Positions 31,081 to 44,688 of a stretch of 64,000 bases of DNA are shown here, piece after piece. The position numbers and the translations under genes were made by a program. Numbering within the stretch: position 1 is the stretch's first letter; the number at the start of each line of letters is the position of its first letter. The stretch comes from Guadua angustifolia (taxonomy: Eukaryota; Streptophyta; Magnoliopsida; Poales; Poaceae), in the NCBI GenBank assembly GCA_036346375.1, contig CM070514.1:19434463-19498462 (forward strand), given 5' to 3'. The notes beneath the pieces were generated by a model. It worked only from the letters and a program-made list of their open reading frames with translations, had not been told where the DNA came from and did no database searches.

Positions 31081-31983
31081 CTACTGAAATTTTATGACAT
31101 GGTTGAAACCACTCCTGCAAAAATATTAAGATGAAGAAAAACTCTCGTGCCATCAATATACATTGCAGTAGGCCCCTCATATTGAGCAATGACAACTAAA
31201 CAACGTTGTAGTATCTACGCAGAAACAAACTCCTTATTGCACTTTAAAGTTTCATCTCAAATTGACATTGGAGCAAAATCTTCACTTTAAATAGCAAAAC
31301 TTCGAAGAGTATTATGCTAGCTACTATCAAGGTGACATCAAATTCTAAACAATAATTGAACACCAAATTCCAATGTATCATCGAAGAAATTTCCAATGAT
31401 TAATCTCACATAAATACCGCCAATAATAGGTACAATGGCCTGAATTGCAATAAAAATACACCTCCAATAGAAGCAATATGACAATCAATTGGAACAGAAG
31501 ATCGTCAATAGAGATGGCGCAGATTAACGCTTAGGCATGATGTTGAACGGCACGGGCAATGAATTTTGGTGAACTATGGTGTTGGAATAGTCATTGAGGA
31601 GAGTGCGGGTCAACGCTCAATATGAAGTAAAGTTATGGAACGAAGTCGAGGTAAGTCAAAATCACCAAGTTAGTCCTCTAGTGAAGAGGCCCCAAAGACC
31701 ATGCTTCTTAACAGCATCACGAGTTGTAGCACCTGCACTCCAACTTTGGAATTGGAACAGCATGCTTGTACATGGGGGTTCAACAATGGTCTCAAAGGAA
31801 GCAAACTTCATCGTGGTATAAGGAGTCTGGCTCCGGCGCGTGCGCGCCGCGCGTGGTGGCGGACGCGCGCCACCACATGCTCAGCACTGAACTGTAGAGG
31901 GGCATCGACTCATCTTGAACAAATTGCAGGGACAAGAAGTGGGTTCAGTGTAACACCTGTAGTAGACTTCAAATGGCCAGATG
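31081..31983. other. Unassigned, probably continuation of element F
   Basis: Follows directly from the target duplication of element E, so the left part is internal sequence of the disrupted element F. There is no coding frame of note and no second F LTR. A short GC-rich patch occurs at 31835-31880. Confidence 0.3.
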
Positions 31984-34594
31984 TGTAACACCCCAGCACC
32001 AGCCGCACCACGGATGCTACCCAAAACTCTAAACACTCAACGACAACTCAACAGATTGTCTAAAAACAACCACTAACTCTACAACCGGCTGAAAACTAAT
32101 TCAGCAAAAAGTTCAAAATTTCGGCATGACCTTCCTAGAAAGAAGGACATCCACTCAGCAGACAGAAAGCAATAACAGTATATATCAAGCATTCAATCAC
32201 GAAGAGACATTCTAGCAGGTCCTTAGATATCAATCACACATCCGCTAACAAAAGCTAAACTACGCGACGACAAATAACATATTACAATCCCACTAAATAC
32301 AATCAGGCTTTATGCATTAATTAAATGCGATGGCGACCGAAGTCGTGCACGTGCTTCTACTCCCAACCCAGCGAGTCGTCTGCAAGGTACCTAAAACAGG
32401 AAGCAAACAAGCGTGAGTCCAAGACTCAACAAGTGCAACAATAATGAAAGGTAATGAATTAAACTGAATTACATTTACTTAGAACTTAATATAACCATTA
32501 CTTAAATGAAATCAACAAGGACAAGAAGCGATAATTAATCCTCGACTTATTACAACCAACTCGAAAACAAAACTAACCTTACGGTGCCTCAATAAACAAT
32601 TTAGGATGAGTCCACGACTCAATCCCCGACCTGTCATTTCCATTCTCATCAATTAGCATTTATCAATTACAACACACAATGCAATGCAATGCATTTATGC
32701 TTTCATGCTCAAAATGCAACCTTTTAGCCTATACCGGTATAGTTAGAGGGAACACCCGTTGGTGTTCACCCTCGCCTCCCTTCCATCCCAGTGGAGGGGC
32801 CTACTCTTACTGACTCGCTCTCATTCACCTCGATGAATGAGACTACGAGGTAGGACTTTCGTGTTCACTACGTGTGAACACAGAGGCCCGCATCGACATG
32901 GGTCGCCTCTTCCTTTTTATGAATGCATATCATGAATGCAAGGATGCAACATAAATACTCATATTTCAAAGATGCAGCATAGATACTCACTTTGTCATTC
33001 GCCATAACTCAGACTTACCAGGGGATCAGGGGCGACACGCCTCCTTTCTTATCAATATTGGAATGGCTCCCAGCCGAACTCAATTAATGCAACAATTATA
33101 ACAATTTAACACTTTCACCAACATTAGCAACTTCATAATATGAACCATTTCTTAGATATACTCACAATCACGTATATATATATCATTTACGTAACCATCG
33201 GCCATTACGTACGCTAAAAGCAACCAAACCAGTAACCCTCTCAATCATGATCGAGGAGATGCACTTGCCTTTAACTTCGGCGAGAAACTGACGGCCCAAT
33301 GCGGCGCTAGAAACCACCAACCCTAAAGAACAGCAACCCAAGATAGGGCAAGGCACAATTGTCACAATCACAACTTAACAGAAATTAAAGGTGCATGGTT
33401 AAACAAGAGTATACTAGCACACTCCTCAATATGGGACTTATACATTTCAAGATTAACTATGGCATTAATAACTCTAGGTCCTTCACCATTTTAAGCATAA
33501 ACACCACTTTCAGTCTCCAGGATACAAAACAGCAATAAATGTATCCTTTGAATTATCTACATCTCAATCACAAGAATTCAGATCCATATACAAAACAAGT
33601 GATAGTTGAACTAGTTATAAGGGCATAAGACTGCCCTATAAATTTGGTCTTATCATTGCGTAAGAGACACTCCAGGCTAAACACACGCATACTTTGGATG
33701 AAAACACAAGTTCAGAACATATGAGGAATCACAGCTAAACAGTGCACTAAAGCAATCAGGATGCACCCACTGATCTAACATAGACGTGCACACAATTTCC
33801 AAAACCTATATACATCTACTACCATATCTCTGTACCCTCATAACCAAATCCCATACAGTCGTTGCCCTTTGTTTCCATCGAATCCATACTGAGCCATGCA
33901 TGGTCCAATACACCAATTAGATAGGATTTAGTTCTAAGAGAATACACAATAACTCAGTACTGAATCTTGTTCACTTAAATCACCGGGGCTCATAGCACAA
34001 TCATGATTGAAACTACGTACGCACTAAGTTAGCTGCCCAACATATTTATTTCAACATATAGGCTCCATTTCAATAATCAAGCACAAACCAGACAACTATA
34101 TATATACTCACTACCTGCATATCCACATATGCAACACATACGCAAGTCTTTAGTGATCACAACAGGGAAAAGACAAACACCAATGCAATCATATTTAATC
34201 AACTAGGATCCAGCACACCGCCGAATGGTGCTCATTAACCAAAGATTCACAACCAAATGTGTCATACAAGTACTCATAGATCATTACTTAGAAATAGTGT
34301 AATACCCTAATATACCCCTTCTAGGCATTTCATCGAACACCTGACATGCAAGCAATAAAATCCCCCAAAGTCCTAGGATTTTACCTCAATCTTCCTCATG
34401 GAGGAAGGAGGGAGGTGAGGGGGAGGCTGCTGGTGCTGCTGCCGGAGAGGAGGAGCAGGGAGGAGCCGCCGGTCAGGGGTGCCGAAGCCACCAGGCTCGC
34501 GGGGCAATTCTTTGGGATCTTCTGCTGCTGCCACCGGCTCCTTTTGCTGCCAAAGCTGCTGCTGGCTCCTGCGCCAAGCCAGAGGGGAGGAGGC

Positions 34595-37500
34595 TGTAAT
34601 ACCGCAAATCTTCTTTGCCAGGGTTTTCGGCCGGTAATGATTCCACCTTAGTGATTCAAGGTTTTGTATTCGGGAAAATATTTATCGTCGCTTTTGAAGC
34701 TTTTAATATAAGTTTGAATTTCCTAGTTTTTTCGGTTGAGGTATCTTTCGAGCCGTTTAGTTTGGCGGACAATTTGGTTTTTGTCAACTGTCATTTCGTG
34801 TCAAGAATTAATTATTTGGATCGCATACGAATGGTTAAAAGTTGGACTTTTGTTTTAGGAGGGTTTTAGGACTTTTCCTCCCCACCTAACATTCTCTCTC
34901 CTTTACTTGTGTGGTTGGCATTGCATGGGGCTGGCTGGCGATTTTTTTGTCCCCCTTTTCGTTTTCTGGCCGAGTCCTGCTCCTCCCTGGCGCCCTTGCT
35001 CTGGATGGCCGAGTCCTGCTCCTCCCTGGCGCCCTTGCTCTGGATGGCCGAGTCCTGCTCCTCCTGGTGCCTTGCTCCTGATGGCCAAGCCTTGCTCCTC
35101 CCTGGCGACCGCTCCTCCCTGTGCCTCAGCCTCTCTGGCCGGCTGCTCTCTTGGCTCCTCCCTGCGCCTCAGTCTCCCTGGCCGGCGGATGCTTCCTGGC
35201 CGTGAATGCTCCCAAGGCGCCCTCTTCTTTCCCCTTGGCCGCGGCAGAAAAGCGATCAAGCAACAGCTGGCATCTGAGCAAGCAGCGATAGCAAAAGCAA
35301 GCGTGATAGCTTCATGATCGATGGCAACACCGTGCTGCCTTGGTGGCCAGCGCCTGGCGGCGGCTCCTCCTGCGCCTCCTCTCTAGCAAAGAACACCAAA
35401 GACCTCCCCTCACTCCCCTTCACTCCATGAGAAAGCTTGAGGTAAAACTCTAGGTCTTTGGGGATGTTAGTGCTTGCATGCAAGGTGTTTGAGCTAATGT
35501 CTAGCTAGGTTTTCTTGTGAATGATCTGAGACTTTTCATGAGTTTGATGATTAAAAAAGAAAAGTTGAGGTGTTTTCGATGTGTTGTGTGTTTGAATCTA
35601 AGAAGGGCATATGCTGAAATTGTTCTTCCGGAGCTTGTGTAGCGATATGGTAATATTTAATTCTGCGGCTTCTTGCCCGGGTGGTACGTGGGTTGAATGC
35701 CCTTTTATGATATGTTTGGTTATAATTTTACAGTTAATGAACACCATTAGCTTGTTGAATTCCAACTGATTAGTTTTGGTTGCATTGGTGTTTCCATTTA
35801 TGCTGATGGAATTGTTGGAGGCTTGCATAGATGGGTAGTTTAGATGGTCTTATACTTGTACCATAATTCTTGGTTTAGCTAATGCTAAAGTTAAATGTGT
35901 GTGTGTCCGATGTCTTGGAATTCATTTGCACATGATTATATCTTGACCTTCTATGCAATGTGGCCAATATGTATTTCAGGCAATGGAATGACTGCTACTG
36001 TTTTGTATCTTAGACGGAGAGTAGTGCATGTGTTTACAAGTTGCATTTTCCTGAGATCACATGGTATAAGTTGTAGTGATTCTCTTTATATGTCTGCATT
36101 GATGTCTTGTATCCTCATGTTCGAACATTCCGATGAACTAGTTACTGGCGTGCATAAGACAAGCAAGAAAGATTATACTGTAGAGTTGTTGCCTCTTCCT
36201 GAGATTTAAATGGCACTAGTTCTAGTGATTTTGTTTAGATGGTTTGTTGTCGTAAGTTATATTGTGTGTATATGTTCTAAATTCAGGCTTTCGTTAATCC
36301 AGGAAGTCATCTGACGCTAAGATTCCAAATGCCACTCCATTCCCGTCGGTAAAAAGGCAAGTGCAACTCCTAGAGCGTTGTTAGGATGTTAAATGCTTTG
36401 TTGCGATAAGATTATGAAAATTCTAATGATGTGATTATGTTTAATAGCATGTCTAGAAGTTGTTTTTAGTATGGTGATGAGGATGGATGAATGTTAGCAA
36501 ATTGGTAAGTAAGTTATTCAATTCCCATTTAATGCATTGCATTACGAAATTATACGAACGAGTATGGTTATGTTGATGCAAGTGTAGGGACAAGCTTGCA
36601 CTATAATCACCTAGTTCATATCTGTAAATTTAATCTACTTTATAGAAATTATGTGATGCCTTTCCCTGAATTTTATTCATGACTTTATTTACTCTCGAAT
36701 GAATCACATTGGGGAAATAACAAGTTATTTGGTACTTCCATGTTGGTTATAGCTATGTGTGGTGAAAATAAATGAGGGAGGAAATGCATTCATGTCAATT
36801 GCATAATTGCATTCATGATGGACGAGGCGTCCCATGTTGATCTTGAGACCTCGGTGCTCACCGTAGTGAGCACAAAAGTCCTACTCGTAGTCCCATGCCT
36901 CGAGGTGAATGGGAGCGAGTCAAGAAAGTAGGCCCGCCAGGATGGGTGGGATTGAGGGTGCACACCGACGGTGTGCACTTTCATACCTCAGATATCGCTA
37001 TGACAATGTGCATTAGGAGCATGCATGGTGCATTCATTGTTTTGATTCATGAGAAAAAGGGATGAGAGCATAAAAGCATTGCATTGTGTGTTGCAATTGG
37101 TAAATGTTAATTGATGAGAAGAAGCGACAAGTTGAGGATTGAGTCGTGGACTCATCTGGAGCGATTATTGAGGCGTGAGTATGGTTTGAATTCGTTTCCG
37201 AGTTGTATGTGGTAAATGGGGATGAATCTTGCTTCTTTTCTTGGATGATTTCAATTAAGTATTGGTTATGTCAAAAGATGAAGTAGTTCTCTTATGTTTG
37301 GTTGTATATGAATTCAAACTGTTTCTTTTATTTACGGATATCAATTAAAGAAACTTTTACTTTATGTCTTATAGCATTGATATTCTAGTCGAGTTCATTA
37401 TTTTTATGCCTGATTGTGCTTTGCTGAGTCTTGGACTCACGCTTGTTTGTTTTCTTGTTTAGGTACTTTGAAGCTGGCTCGTCGGGTTGGGAGTAGTAAC

Positions 37501-37849
37501 ACGTACACGGCTTCGGCCTCCAGCAATTCATTTAACCGATTCATTCAGTCTTGATGTATCTAATAAGATTGTAATGTGTTATGCGTCGTGGTGGAGTTTA
37601 GTAAATTCTATTGGTTTTGTGATTGGTTAACTAAGGACCTGCTAGAATAATATCCTCACGCAAATGTTTTTTCATCTGTGAGTGGATGTCCTGTTTTCTA
37701 GAGAGGTCATGCCGAAATTTTCTAAATTTGGTGACTTAGTTTTAATCTGGTTTGGGGAGTTTCAAGGTTGGTTCAATCTTTTAGTAGAGGTATAAGGTTT
37801 AAGGTCTTTTGGTAGCATTCGGCGGTGCGATTGGCCTTAGAATTATTCT
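34595..37849 (+). repeat. 5' LTR of element A
   Basis: In order: T-rich start, GC-rich leader-like block (about 34915-35440) with a 39-bp minisatellite, candidate donor TTGAG|GTAAAA at 35441/35442, AT-rich middle, acceptor-like TTTCTTGTTTAG at 37462, and the palindrome GAGTCTTGGACTC at about 37426. Confidence 0.8.
34967..35070. repeat. 39-bp minisatellite in the LTR of element A
   Basis: Units start TGGCCGAGTCCTGCTCC at 34967, 35006 and 35045 (the third partial). Repeated in the 3' LTR near 41805-41900. Confidence 0.8.
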
Positions 37850-40800
37850 GATTAGTATCGAGCGGGCTTGGTCCATGGTGTTGAATGTAGTGAGTAATTC
37901 TAGAATGAATTAAAAATTTTGCTGTGTGAAGGTAGAAACATGGTTTAGGTTGAATCTTTAAAATGTGGCCCTAGGGCAATAACTTTAAAACTTGATGTAG
38001 AATGGTTAAATAATTTAAAACTTGACACACTCTGATGCACAGTAAGGCAGGGGATGGGCTATCGTTGCATTGTGCTACAATGCTTACTTTGTTATTATTG
38101 CTACGTTGATACTTGTTGTTATGCTATTTGTTAGTTTTGATAAGGCTTTGGTATTATTTATGCCTATGCTTTTGAAGTGGTAGATTGCTTAATGGGGTCT
38201 GGTGGGACTCCTTGTACCGAAGGGATTTTGGCTTTGTCGTATAGCTGTGTTGGTCGGTGTGGCAGTTGAGAGTCAGCACCGGTGGGTTCATAACCCCGGG
38301 TGAGGATAGTCCTAGTTCCTTTGCCGTAATTCGGAGAGTAATCAATTTCTCGTTTTTCGTGGGCATGACAAGGGTTGAATCTTGTTGAGCGGTAAAGTGA
38401 AGAGTATCGTTTTGCACCTTTTTGGTTGCTTTGCGGAGAAAGTCATGGTTTCTTTCTGGTGTTGGTTGTTCTCTCAGTTTACGCGGAGTTGTGTACTTCT
38501 GCTGTAGATGGGAGAATTGATGGAGTAAGTCTTCCGGGTTTTGACTTAATTGGTCTTTCCGGGTTTAAGTCAAAGAAAAAGGGTTTTTTGGTGTTGCGCT
38601 TTTTTGGCTGTTAGCGGGGAAAGGCATGGAATTTCCATGTTGTCGTTCCCCCAGATAAAGCTTTGGATTTGGGGCTTTAAAAAAAAAGTGTTATTCGATC
38701 GATTCGCTTTTCCTTTCCATGAATCGATTTGTGTAACTCCTTTCCTTTGTGGAATTTTGGAGTTTGATGATTGGTTTGGAGACCTGTTGAATGGCAAGGC
38801 TTGAGCCTTGTCATTTTCCAAGTCTTTTGAGAGCCGAGCTTCTTTAGAAGTTTGGTTGGCTTTTCTGGAAAGGAAAATGCGACAGTTAGAGTGAGTTGTA
38901 GGTTGATTGAAGATCTTCCCATATGAGATTGGTAAAACGATTGAGTTGTTAGGGTGGTTGACCCTGTGGTGATAGATGACAGGAAGTTTTATGTTGGTCA
39001 TGGTGATTCACGATTAAAAGTAGTGATGATGATGAAGGAATAGCAAGTTTGGTTGCGGAACCTGTTTTACTAGGGTGATGGGATTAAATTGTTTCGAGGA
39101 GTTCTCAGTGGTCGGATTGTGTGGAGTAATACTAAGTTTTATAAGGTGTGGCTAGTATAACCTAAGTCGAGTTTGTAATCAAAGTGTGGAGAATTATTGT
39201 ATTGAATATTTTGGAGCTTGGTTTGCTCTTTAGCGACGGATGGCCTTAGAGCCATTTTTGGCGATTTATGTCGCAGGGGAACATTGTCTAAATTAGTGGG
39301 GACTTGAATAGTTGCTCTAATGTGTTCCTTGTGTTGTTGTCAAATAGGAAATTTGAGGGCAGGCTAATCTTACTAAAGGTTGTTTTGAAAAGTGATCACC
39401 TAGAAATAGGTTAAGAAGTGGTGTTGGTGGACATGTTGATTATGGATAAAATCTCCTGTTTCCCCTTGATAAGCATCTTAGGGGAAGAATTGGTTCAGCG
39501 TAAGTAATAATCTTTTTAAGCGTGGATGTAATCAATGGATGAAAGATTATGAGGAAGAAAGAGTTCTTAATTATGATTTGGTGTGATGATAATTTTGTGC
39601 TACTCCAGTTCATTGAATTACGCCACTCCGTGGTCGTGGCAAGTTATTGGCTCAAGGTATGATTGCGGAATCTACACTCAACGTGCATGAATGGATTGTG
39701 CCCTTTTAGCACCTGGACTTTGTTGTCTTTGAACTTGTTATCTAAAAGAAATGAATAAATGTAGCGGAAAGCGTTGGAAGCTCTTGAGTGAGAGATAATG
39801 GTATCAATAGCTCGATTGGAGTTGGATTTAAATAAAATAGGAATGATCTTTGTGAGTGTTCCAAAAGGTGAAGTCTCTTGTGAGTATTAAAAGAGATTCT
39901 TATTGGTGAAATGATTTTTTTCGTCCGGGAAATGAAAATTTTTCCCCCTGTTGGGAGAAACGTGTTGGTATTGGGTGATGTCTTTCTTTTGGTGAAAGTG
40001 GGTTGCCTCTTTTCCAAAAGTTGAGTTTTGTTGTGTTGTTCTTAATCGAGTGTTTTCTCAATGTGAAGTTTTCCATCATGAAGTTTAAGGTGATGGGAAA
40101 TGTTTTATGTTGTTAGTGAGAATTTAGTACTCCCCAGTTGTCCTGTGGCTATTTTTGAAGAAGAATTATGTGAAGTTCCTCTTCTCAGTTGAGTTTTTTT
40201 TCCCTTGTGCATTCTATTGCATTGATTTCAAGTTGAGAAGAGTGATTAGTTTTTGTAAGAGAATCGAGATTCCCTTTGCTTTCTAGGGTGAGGAAAGAAA
40301 ATGATTGGATGTGGATTCCTGGTTTGAGTATAAGTGAGATTATGCTCTTTGTTTTGGTTCTTTGGGCAAGATCATCCTAGAAGGAGAACCATGTATGGAT
40401 GGGGTTTGATGAGAGCTTAATTGGGGGTCAAGTGTTGATGGTAATATGGATTTAATGTGGAGAGTAATGAGAAGTGTCCCTCGTCGTTGTTCCGACCTTT
40501 GTGGGAGGATCATTTTGATCGTGTTGTCCCTGGGTTGTGTGGGACTTTGTTGTTGGAATCAGCCACTAAATGCTTTATTTTCTTAAGTTTGTCGGGACCC
40601 TCGAATTCATGGGTTAGACTCAATGTGGGTCAGTCGAAAATGGATGGTTCAGTTGTGAACTTTTTCCTTGCGCGGTTGTCTTATTGTATGAGACAAGTTG
40701 AAAGAAGGTCAAGTATGATGTGTGCTATGAGGGAATATGATTGGTGCCCTGTGGGGCTAATCCTTTCGATAGTGGAGAATGATTCTTGAGCTTGTTGTTT

Positions 40801-41418
40801 CCAAGGGCAACTATTGAAAAGATAAAAGTTGTGATTTGATTTCTTAGAGGATTTCGGTGTTAAGTGGTTAAAACTAGTGGTATATTCGGATTTAGTTAGA
40901 AGTTGTTGGATTGAAAAGCCTTGTGTGGCTCCGTGGTTGAAACTAAGTGACCAACCCGTGGTATAGCTATGATAGGGTGGGTTAGCTCGTTCAATGATAT
41001 GGTTTGATAATGGCTATATGGTTGTAAAGGTTAATTATTGAGGAGAAATGTGAATCAGAGTTTCCTTTGTTCTTAGGGGATGTGGGGATTAGAACCCCAA
41101 CTGTTCAATCGAATAGAATTCAGTGATGTACTTAATAGAGTGTTGTGGCTTGTGTTAATCGTATTATCATGAGTCGTTGGTCGGTGGTATGATTTGGGAA
41201 ATTTGGCTATCTGCTCGGGTCTAATAGCATCTACGTGTGGGAGATGTGAACTCTCAAGTGGATAGGAGGTGACTCGAGTTTTGGAGTCTCGTGCATGGGA
41301 AGTTCGCAACTTTGTTCTTTGTGGATGCTTTCGCTTTATCAGTCGGTTCCCGTTGTTCTTGTTGGAGTTCTTGTGGTGGTCAGAATTCGGGGTCGAATTC
41401 TGTTAAAGGGGGGAAGAG
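37850..41418 (+). other. Internal domain of element A (non-coding)
   Basis: No frame longer than about 140 codons and no retroviral motif on either strand. It shares blocks with the internal domain of B, including a degenerate repeated unit (about 38420-38700) with GGGTTTAAGTCAAAGAAAAA. The 3' end (about 41380-41418) is strongly conserved in A, B and C. Confidence 0.6.
41405..41418 (+). other. Polypurine tract of element A
   Basis: AAAGGGGGGAAGAG directly before the 3' LTR. The same 14 bases precede the 3' LTRs of B and C. Confidence 0.8.
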
Positions 41419-44400
41419 TGTAATACCGCAAATCTTCTTTGCCAGGGTTTTCGGCCGGTAATGATTCCACCTTAGTGATTCAAGGTTTTGTATTCGGGGG
41501 AAAATATTTATCGTCGCGCTTTTGAAGCTTTTAATATAAGTTTCGGAATTTCCCTAGTTTTTTTCGGTTGAGGTATCTTTCGAGCCGTTTAGTTTGGCGG
41601 CAAGCTGGTTTTTTTTTGTCAACTGTCATTTCGTGTCAAGAATTAATTATTTGGATCGCACGAATGGTTAAAAGTTGGACTTTTGTTTTAGGAGGGGTTT
41701 TTAGGACTTTTCCTCCCCCACCTAACATTCTCTCTCCTTTACTTGTGTGGTTGGCATTGCATGGGGCTGGCTGGCGATTTTTTTGTCCCCCTTTTCGTTT
41801 TCTGGCCGAGTCCTGCTCCTCCCTGGCGCCCTTGCTCTGGATGGCCGAGTCCTGCTCCTCCCTGGCGCCCTTGCTCTGGATGGCGAGTCTGCTCCTCCGG
41901 TGCCTTGCTCGATGGCCAAGCCTTGCTCCTCCACTGGCGACCGCTCCTCCACATGCCTCGGCCTCTCTGGCCATTGCTCTCTTGGCTCCTCCTGCGCCTC
42001 GGTCTCCTGGCCGGCGGATGCTTCCTGGCCGTGAATGCTCCTGGCCGGCGCCCTCTTCTTTCCCCAGCAGCAGCAAGCAAAGCGATCGGTGGCAAGAAGA
42101 CATCTGGGCAAGCAGCAGTAGCAAAGCAACCGGCGAGAGTTCATGATCGAAGAGCAACACCGGCGGCCTTGGTGGCCAGGCGCCTGGCCAGCCAGCTCCT
42201 CCTGCGCCTCCTCTCTAGCAGAAGACAGCGTGACCTCCCCTCACTCCCCCTTCACTCCATGAGAAAGCTTGAGGTAAAACTCTAGGTCTTTGGGGATGTT
42301 AGTGCTTGCATGCAAGGTGTTTGAGCTAATGTCTAGCTAGGTTTTCTTGTGAATGATGCAGACTTTTCATGAGTTTGATGATTAAAAAAGAAAAGTTGAG
42401 GTGTTTTCTGATGTGTTGTGTGTTTGAATCTAAGAAGGGCATATGCTGAAATTGTTCTTCCTGGAGCTTGTGTAACTGATATGGTAATATTTAATTACTG
42501 CGGCTTCTTGCCTGGACTGGCTGTGGGTTGAATGCCCTTTTATGATATGTTTGGTTATAATTTTACAGTTAATGAACACCATTAGCTTGTTGAATTCCAA
42601 CTGATTAGTTTTGGTTGCATTGGTGTTTCCATTTATGCTGATGGAATTGTTGGAGGCTTGCATAGATGGGTAGTTTAGATGGTCTTATACTTGTACCATA
42701 ATTCTTGGTTTAGCTAATGCTAAAGTTAAATGTGTGTGTGTCCGATGTCTTGGAATTCATTTGCACATGATTATATCTTGACCTTCTATGCAATGTGGCC
42801 AATATGTATTTAGAGCAATGGAATGACTACTCTTTTATTTTGTATCTTAGGCGAGAGTAGTGCATGTGTTTACAAGTTGCATTTTCACGAGATCACATGG
42901 TATAAGTTGTAGTGATTCTCTTTATATGTCTGCATTGATGTCTTGTATCCTCATGTTCGAACATTCCGATGAACTAGTTACTGGCGTGCATAAGACAAGC
43001 AAGAAAGATTATACTGTAGAGTTGTTGCCTCTTCCTGAGATTTAAATGGCACTAGTTCTAGTGATTTTGTTTAGATGGTTTGTTGTCGTAAGTTATATTG
43101 TGTGTATATGTTCTAAATTCAGGCTTTCGTTAATCCCGGGAAGTCATGCGAACGCTAAGATTCCAAATGCCACTCCATTCCCGTCGGTAAAAGGCAAGTG
43201 CAACTCCTAGAGCGTTGTTAGGATGTTAAATGCTTTGTTGCGATAAGATTATGAAAATTCTAATGATGTGATTATGTTTAATAGCATGTCTAGAAGTTGT
43301 TTTTAGTATGGTGATGAGGATGGATGAATGTTAGCAAATTGGTAAGTAAGTTATTCAATTCCCATTTAATGCATTGCATTACGAAATTATCTGACGAGTA
43401 TGGTTATGTTGATGCAAGTGTAGGGACAAGCTTGCACTATAATCACCTAGTTCATATCTGTAAATTTAATCTACTTTATAGAAATTATGTGATGCCTTTC
43501 CTGAATTTTATTCATGACTTTATTTACTCTCGAATGAATCACATTGGGAAATAACAAGTTATTTGGTACTTCCATGTTGGTTATAGCTATGTGTGGTGAA
43601 AATAAATGAGGGAGGAAATGCATTCATGTCAATTGCATAATTGCATTCATGATGGACGAGGCGTCCCATGTTGATGCGGGCCTCGGTGCTCACCCGTAGT
43701 GAGCACAAAGTCCTACCTCGTAGTCCCATGCCTCGAGGTGAATGGGAGCGAGTCAAGAAGAGTAGGCCCGCCACGGATGGGTGGGATTGAGGTGCACACC
43801 GACGGGTGTGCACTCACTATACTCCAGATATCGCTATGACAATGTGCATTAGGAGCATGCATGGTGCATTCATTGTTTTGATTCATGAGAAAAAGGGATG
43901 AGAGCATAAAAGCATTGCATTGTGTGTTGCAATTGGTAAATGTTAATTGATGAGAAGGGGAAACGACAAGTTGAGGATTGAGTCGTGGACTCATCCTGGA
44001 ACGATTATTGAGGCGTGAGTATGGTTTAGTTACGTTTCCGAGTTGTATGTGGTAAATGGGGATAGATACTGCTTCTTTTACTGGATGATTTCAATTAAGT
44101 ATTGGTTATGTCAAAAGATGAAGTAGTTCTCTTATGTTTGGTTGTATATGAATTCAAACTGTTTCTTTTATTTACGGATATCAATTAAAGAAACTTTTAC
44201 TTTATGTCTTATAGCATTGATATTCTAGTCGAGTTCATTATTTTTATGCCTGATTGTGCTTTGCTGAGTCTTGGACTCACGCTTGTTTGTTTTCTTGTTT
44301 AGGTACTTTGAAGCTGGCTCGTCGGGTTGGGAGTAGTAACACGACACGGCTTGGCCTCCAAACAATTCATTTAACCGATTCATTCAGTCTTGATGTATCT

Positions 44401-44688
44401 AATAAGATTGTAATGTGTTATGCGTCGTGGTGGAGTTTAGTAAATTCTATTGGTTTTGTGATTGGTTAACTAAGGACCTGCTAGAATAATATCCTACTGC
44501 AAATGTTTTCTGTCTGCTGAGTGGATGTCCTGTTTTCTAGAGAGGTCATGCCGAAATTTTCTAAATTTCGGTGACTTAGTTTTAATCTGGTTTGGGGAGT
44601 TTCAAGGTTGGTTCAATCTTTTAGTAGAGGTATAAGGTTTAAGGTCTTTTGGTAGCATTCAGTGCAGGATTGGCCTTAGGTGTATTCT
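41419..44688 (+). repeat. 3' LTR of element A
   Basis: Same layout as the 5' LTR: donor at 42273/42274, acceptor-like AG at 44301-44302. Long AT-rich stretches are identical to the 5' LTR, with small indels clustered at C/G-rich motifs. Confidence 0.8.

Larger units (their letters stand above)
34595..44688 (+). mobile_element. LARD-like large non-coding LTR retroelement A
   Basis: The LTRs are 34595-37849 and 41419-44688 (about 3.26 kb each), starting TGTAATACCGCAAATC. The internal domain of 3.57 kb ends in the polypurine tract AAAGGGGGGAAGAG (41405-41418). It lacks any gag or pol frame. By position and similarity to element B it is a large retrotransposon derivative. The primer site is degraded (37852-37864, compare TGGTATCAGAGC in B), and the LTR 3' ends read TATTCT where B has TTACA. 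The flanking 5-mers GAGGC (34590-34594) and GAGGG (44689-44693) differ by one base. It is inserted in the LTR of element C. Confidence 0.75.

Noticed and set aside
31081..31983. Second LTR of element F
   Set aside because: No sequence starting TGTTAGGGTTAGCACGG or ending ATCTCTAACA was found after the nested element.
34907..35317. Pro/Ser/Leu-rich frames in the LTR leaders (also 41743-42285, 48010-48582, 53912-54658)
   Set aside because: They consist of minisatellite and CT-rich leader sequence, with different frames in each copy. No protein family is visible.
38550..39001. Frames on both strands shared by the interiors of elements A and B (with 51942-52328)
   Set aside because: The nucleotide block is homologous, so shared frames are expected. 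Differences between copies change residues freely in both frames, with no sign of selection on protein.
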